Assembly (NCBI GenBank): GCA_947650365.1
Contig: CANTAL010000194.1
Span: forward strand, 124,001-188,000
Length of the DNA stretch: 64,000 nucleotides
Direction: 5' to 3'
Source: Chamaelirium japonicum
Lineage: Eukaryota > Streptophyta > Magnoliopsida > Liliales > Melanthiaceae
This document shows positions 62,385 to 64,000 of the stretch, in pieces. Position 1 is the first letter of the stretch, and each line of letters begins with the position of its first letter. Both the position numbers and the translations under genes were made by a program. The notes under the pieces are model-generated. The model saw nothing but the letters and a program-made list of their open reading frames with translations, was not told the DNA's origin and searched no databases.

Positions 62385-64000
62385 ATGGCTCCGGCGACAA
62401 GGGGGCGCAGGCGGACGAGGGCCCGTATGGGATCTGTGCGCAGCGAACCCCCCGGTGAGACTCCCCAGCCCCTTGTCCCGCTCAGTGACCAGCTCCTGTT
62501 GGAGATGTTGGCCACCCAGCGGGCAATGATGGAGGAGTTGACGCGCTTGCGTCAGGCTCCGGCGGCTAGCCGGCGGTCGGGACCTTCGAGGCCCGCGTCT
62601 CCCGCGCGGCCTCCCGTCTTGTCGCGTCTGCCCACGACCGTCCCAGCACGGCGAACTTTCCGCCCGGAGCCCCCGTTTGAGAGGACGGCCGTGCGTGGAG
62701 CGAAGGAAACCCCGTTGACAAGGTTACAGAAGCTTGTAACACAGCGGTCCAGCAACCAGGCAACTTCGCGCGCGACCATCCCTCGCCGACGTAGCCGGAG
62801 CGTCGACTCTGACGGGTCGGAGGCAAGGTCTCAAGAGAGGGATCGCGACCCGCGCCATCGACGACGAGGGAAAGAGCCCGCGGTGGCTCTACCTTTCGAA
62901 CCACGAGAGGCGACGGCCTCCCACAGACCAACCGCCTCGCTGAAGGGATTCGCGCACGAGCAGCCAGGAGGCCGCTGATCGGTGGCTCCCGAGGGTCGCC
63001 GTGGGGTGGATCCGAACCTCCCGAGAGGGAGTGCACGAGAGCGCCTAGGAGCTGCGCAGCCGCCTTTGGGAGTTCTCCCCGGGCACTGGCAGCGACCTAG
63101 TGCGCCAGTGGATTTACTGGAGGACCTCGCCGCCCACGGGGGAAGCTCGCCCTTCACCAGTGAGGTCCATCAAGGGGGTTTTCCGCACCACTGGACCCCT
63201 CCGAAGTTTGTATTGTTCGACGGGTCGCAGGATCCCATTGACCATCTCTTGGCCTACAGGAAACTTCTATTTTTCCGGGACCAGGACCATGTCCTGTGTC
63301 GCGCGTTCCCAAGCAGTCTGACCGGATCGGCATTGAATTGGTTCCACAAACTGCCGTCCGGCGTGATCCCCAACTTTCCAACTCTCTCTAGGTTATTCCT
63401 GGAGCAGTATCGCTGCAATAGGCAGCCCCCGAAGAGGATCGAATCTCTGTTTACTCTGGCCATGGGAGCTCGCGAAATGCTCCGATGCTTCGCAACGCGA
63501 TTCCGAAGCACTTACCTCGCTCTGGAAGACGCGGCGGGCCAGGATCGTACCGCGGTGAGTGCCTTCAGAAGCGCCCTACCCGAGGGAGGCAAGCTTCATG
63601 ACGCCTTAGTGATCAAGGACCCTCGCACAATGGTCGAACTATTCGCCCTGGTCCAGCAGCACATCAAGCTCGAGGATGCGGTGCTAGATCGGAAGGGAAA
63701 GGCAGTAGAGCAGCGACCTCCTCCGGCTTTGCGACCTCTTGTCGTTAAGGCCGTGGAGAGGAGGGAGGTGCCACTTACGGTACCCTTGCCCGGACCATCC
63801 GCAGCTCCTGCAGTACCGCCTGCTGAAGTACCCGCGGTGGTCGCTGGAAGGCCGGCGAACTGGCGCCTGCCTCCGGGACCCGGGGAGCGGGACTTCACCG
63901 TGCTGACCCACTCGCCAGGGCAAATTTTCCATCAGATTCGGAATGAGCCTTTCTTCCAGTACCCACCACCCCTACAGATTGGAGAGCCCGGCTCTACCGA
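62385..64000 (+). CDS. gag: Gag polyprotein, partial at window end, one in-frame TGA
   Basis: Gag forms the retrotransposon particle that packages the RNA in the cytoplasm. The frame starts at ATG 62385, 90 bp after the LTR, and runs to the window end (about 538 codons). It is broken only by TGA 62976-62978 at codon 198, after which the same frame stays open. Residues 1-197 are Arg/Pro/Ser-rich and basic. The core lies at about 265-430: PPKFVLFDGSQDPIDHLLAY near 272-291, the family signature ALNWFHKLP at 316-324, then LSRLFLEQY, REMLRCFATRF and QQHIKLED near 424. This order is that of plant Retrotrans_gag. Past 430 is a Pro/Val-rich linker. No CCHC zinc knuckle is reached in the window. The TGA sits in CGC-TGA-TCG, so CGA to TGA is the likely change. 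An internal ATG at 63461 is too far in to be the natural start. Confidence 0.85.
62976..62978 (+). other. Premature TGA within gag
   Basis: This stop divides gag into a 197-residue N-terminal product and the conserved core. No start codon in good context lies just after it. Because the frame is uninterrupted on both sides, a point nonsense change is more likely than a frameshift. Confidence 0.75.

Larger units (their letters stand above)
61066..64000 (+). mobile_element. 5' part of a second Ty3/gypsy LTR retrotransposon, same family
   Basis: The order 5' LTR, primer binding site, leader and gag is complete up to the window end; protease, reverse transcriptase, RNase H and integrase would follow outside. 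LTR ends and blocks match those of the left element, and both are plus-oriented. The flanking 5-mer differs from the left element's, so they are separate insertions. The gag carries one in-frame TGA, so this copy is probably not autonomous. Confidence 0.88.

Overview
The window is nuclear DNA of a flowering plant. The species cannot be told from the sequence. The evidence is two plant-type Ty3/gypsy LTR retrotransposon fragments with TG...CA LTR ends, a polypurine tract, a tRNA primer site of the TGGCGCCGTC type and a Retrotrans_gag-like domain. There is also an antisense gene of the plant 'putative gypsy type transposon' kind, and a very large simple satellite.

Layout. (1) 1-5592 is the 3' part of a plus-oriented LTR element. 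It holds a minus-strand, two-exon gene at 3074-125 with its own TATA box, an intron at 749-674, an N-terminal transposon-associated domain, a Pro/Ala-rich middle and a coiled-coil, basic C-terminus. It is broken by two in-frame TAG codons. Upstream of that gene lies a tandem repeat of about 144 bp arranged in 432-bp trimers (about 3480-4517), then a polypurine tract and the 3' LTR (4630-5592). (2) 5593-61065 is about 55 kb of one 23-bp satellite family, with a recurrent 28-bp variant. It changes orientation at roughly 60 or more points and is built into several levels of higher-order and dispersed multi-monomer blocks. No gene is seen in it. (3) 61066-64000 is the 5' part of a second plus-oriented element of the same family: 5' LTR (61066-62295), primer binding site, and gag from 62385 off the window end, with one in-frame TGA at codon 198.

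Both elements abut satellite sequence directly, and each carries a different 5-bp flank (GATTG and GTATC). They therefore look like two separate insertions into one larger satellite array. The three premature stops fit C-to-T change at CAG or CGA, which are methylation contexts in plants, so both copies look like decaying, silenced elements. An antisense gene between pol and the 3' LTR, together with tandem repeats in the 3' region, is characteristic of the Tat group of plant Ty3/gypsy elements. Pol lies outside the window, so this assignment is inferred.

The most notable observations are the orientation-switching architecture of the satellite, the inverted-block monomer cassettes, and the spliced antisense gene. 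All orientation maps, copy numbers and repeat spacings were read by eye; no alignment was run.
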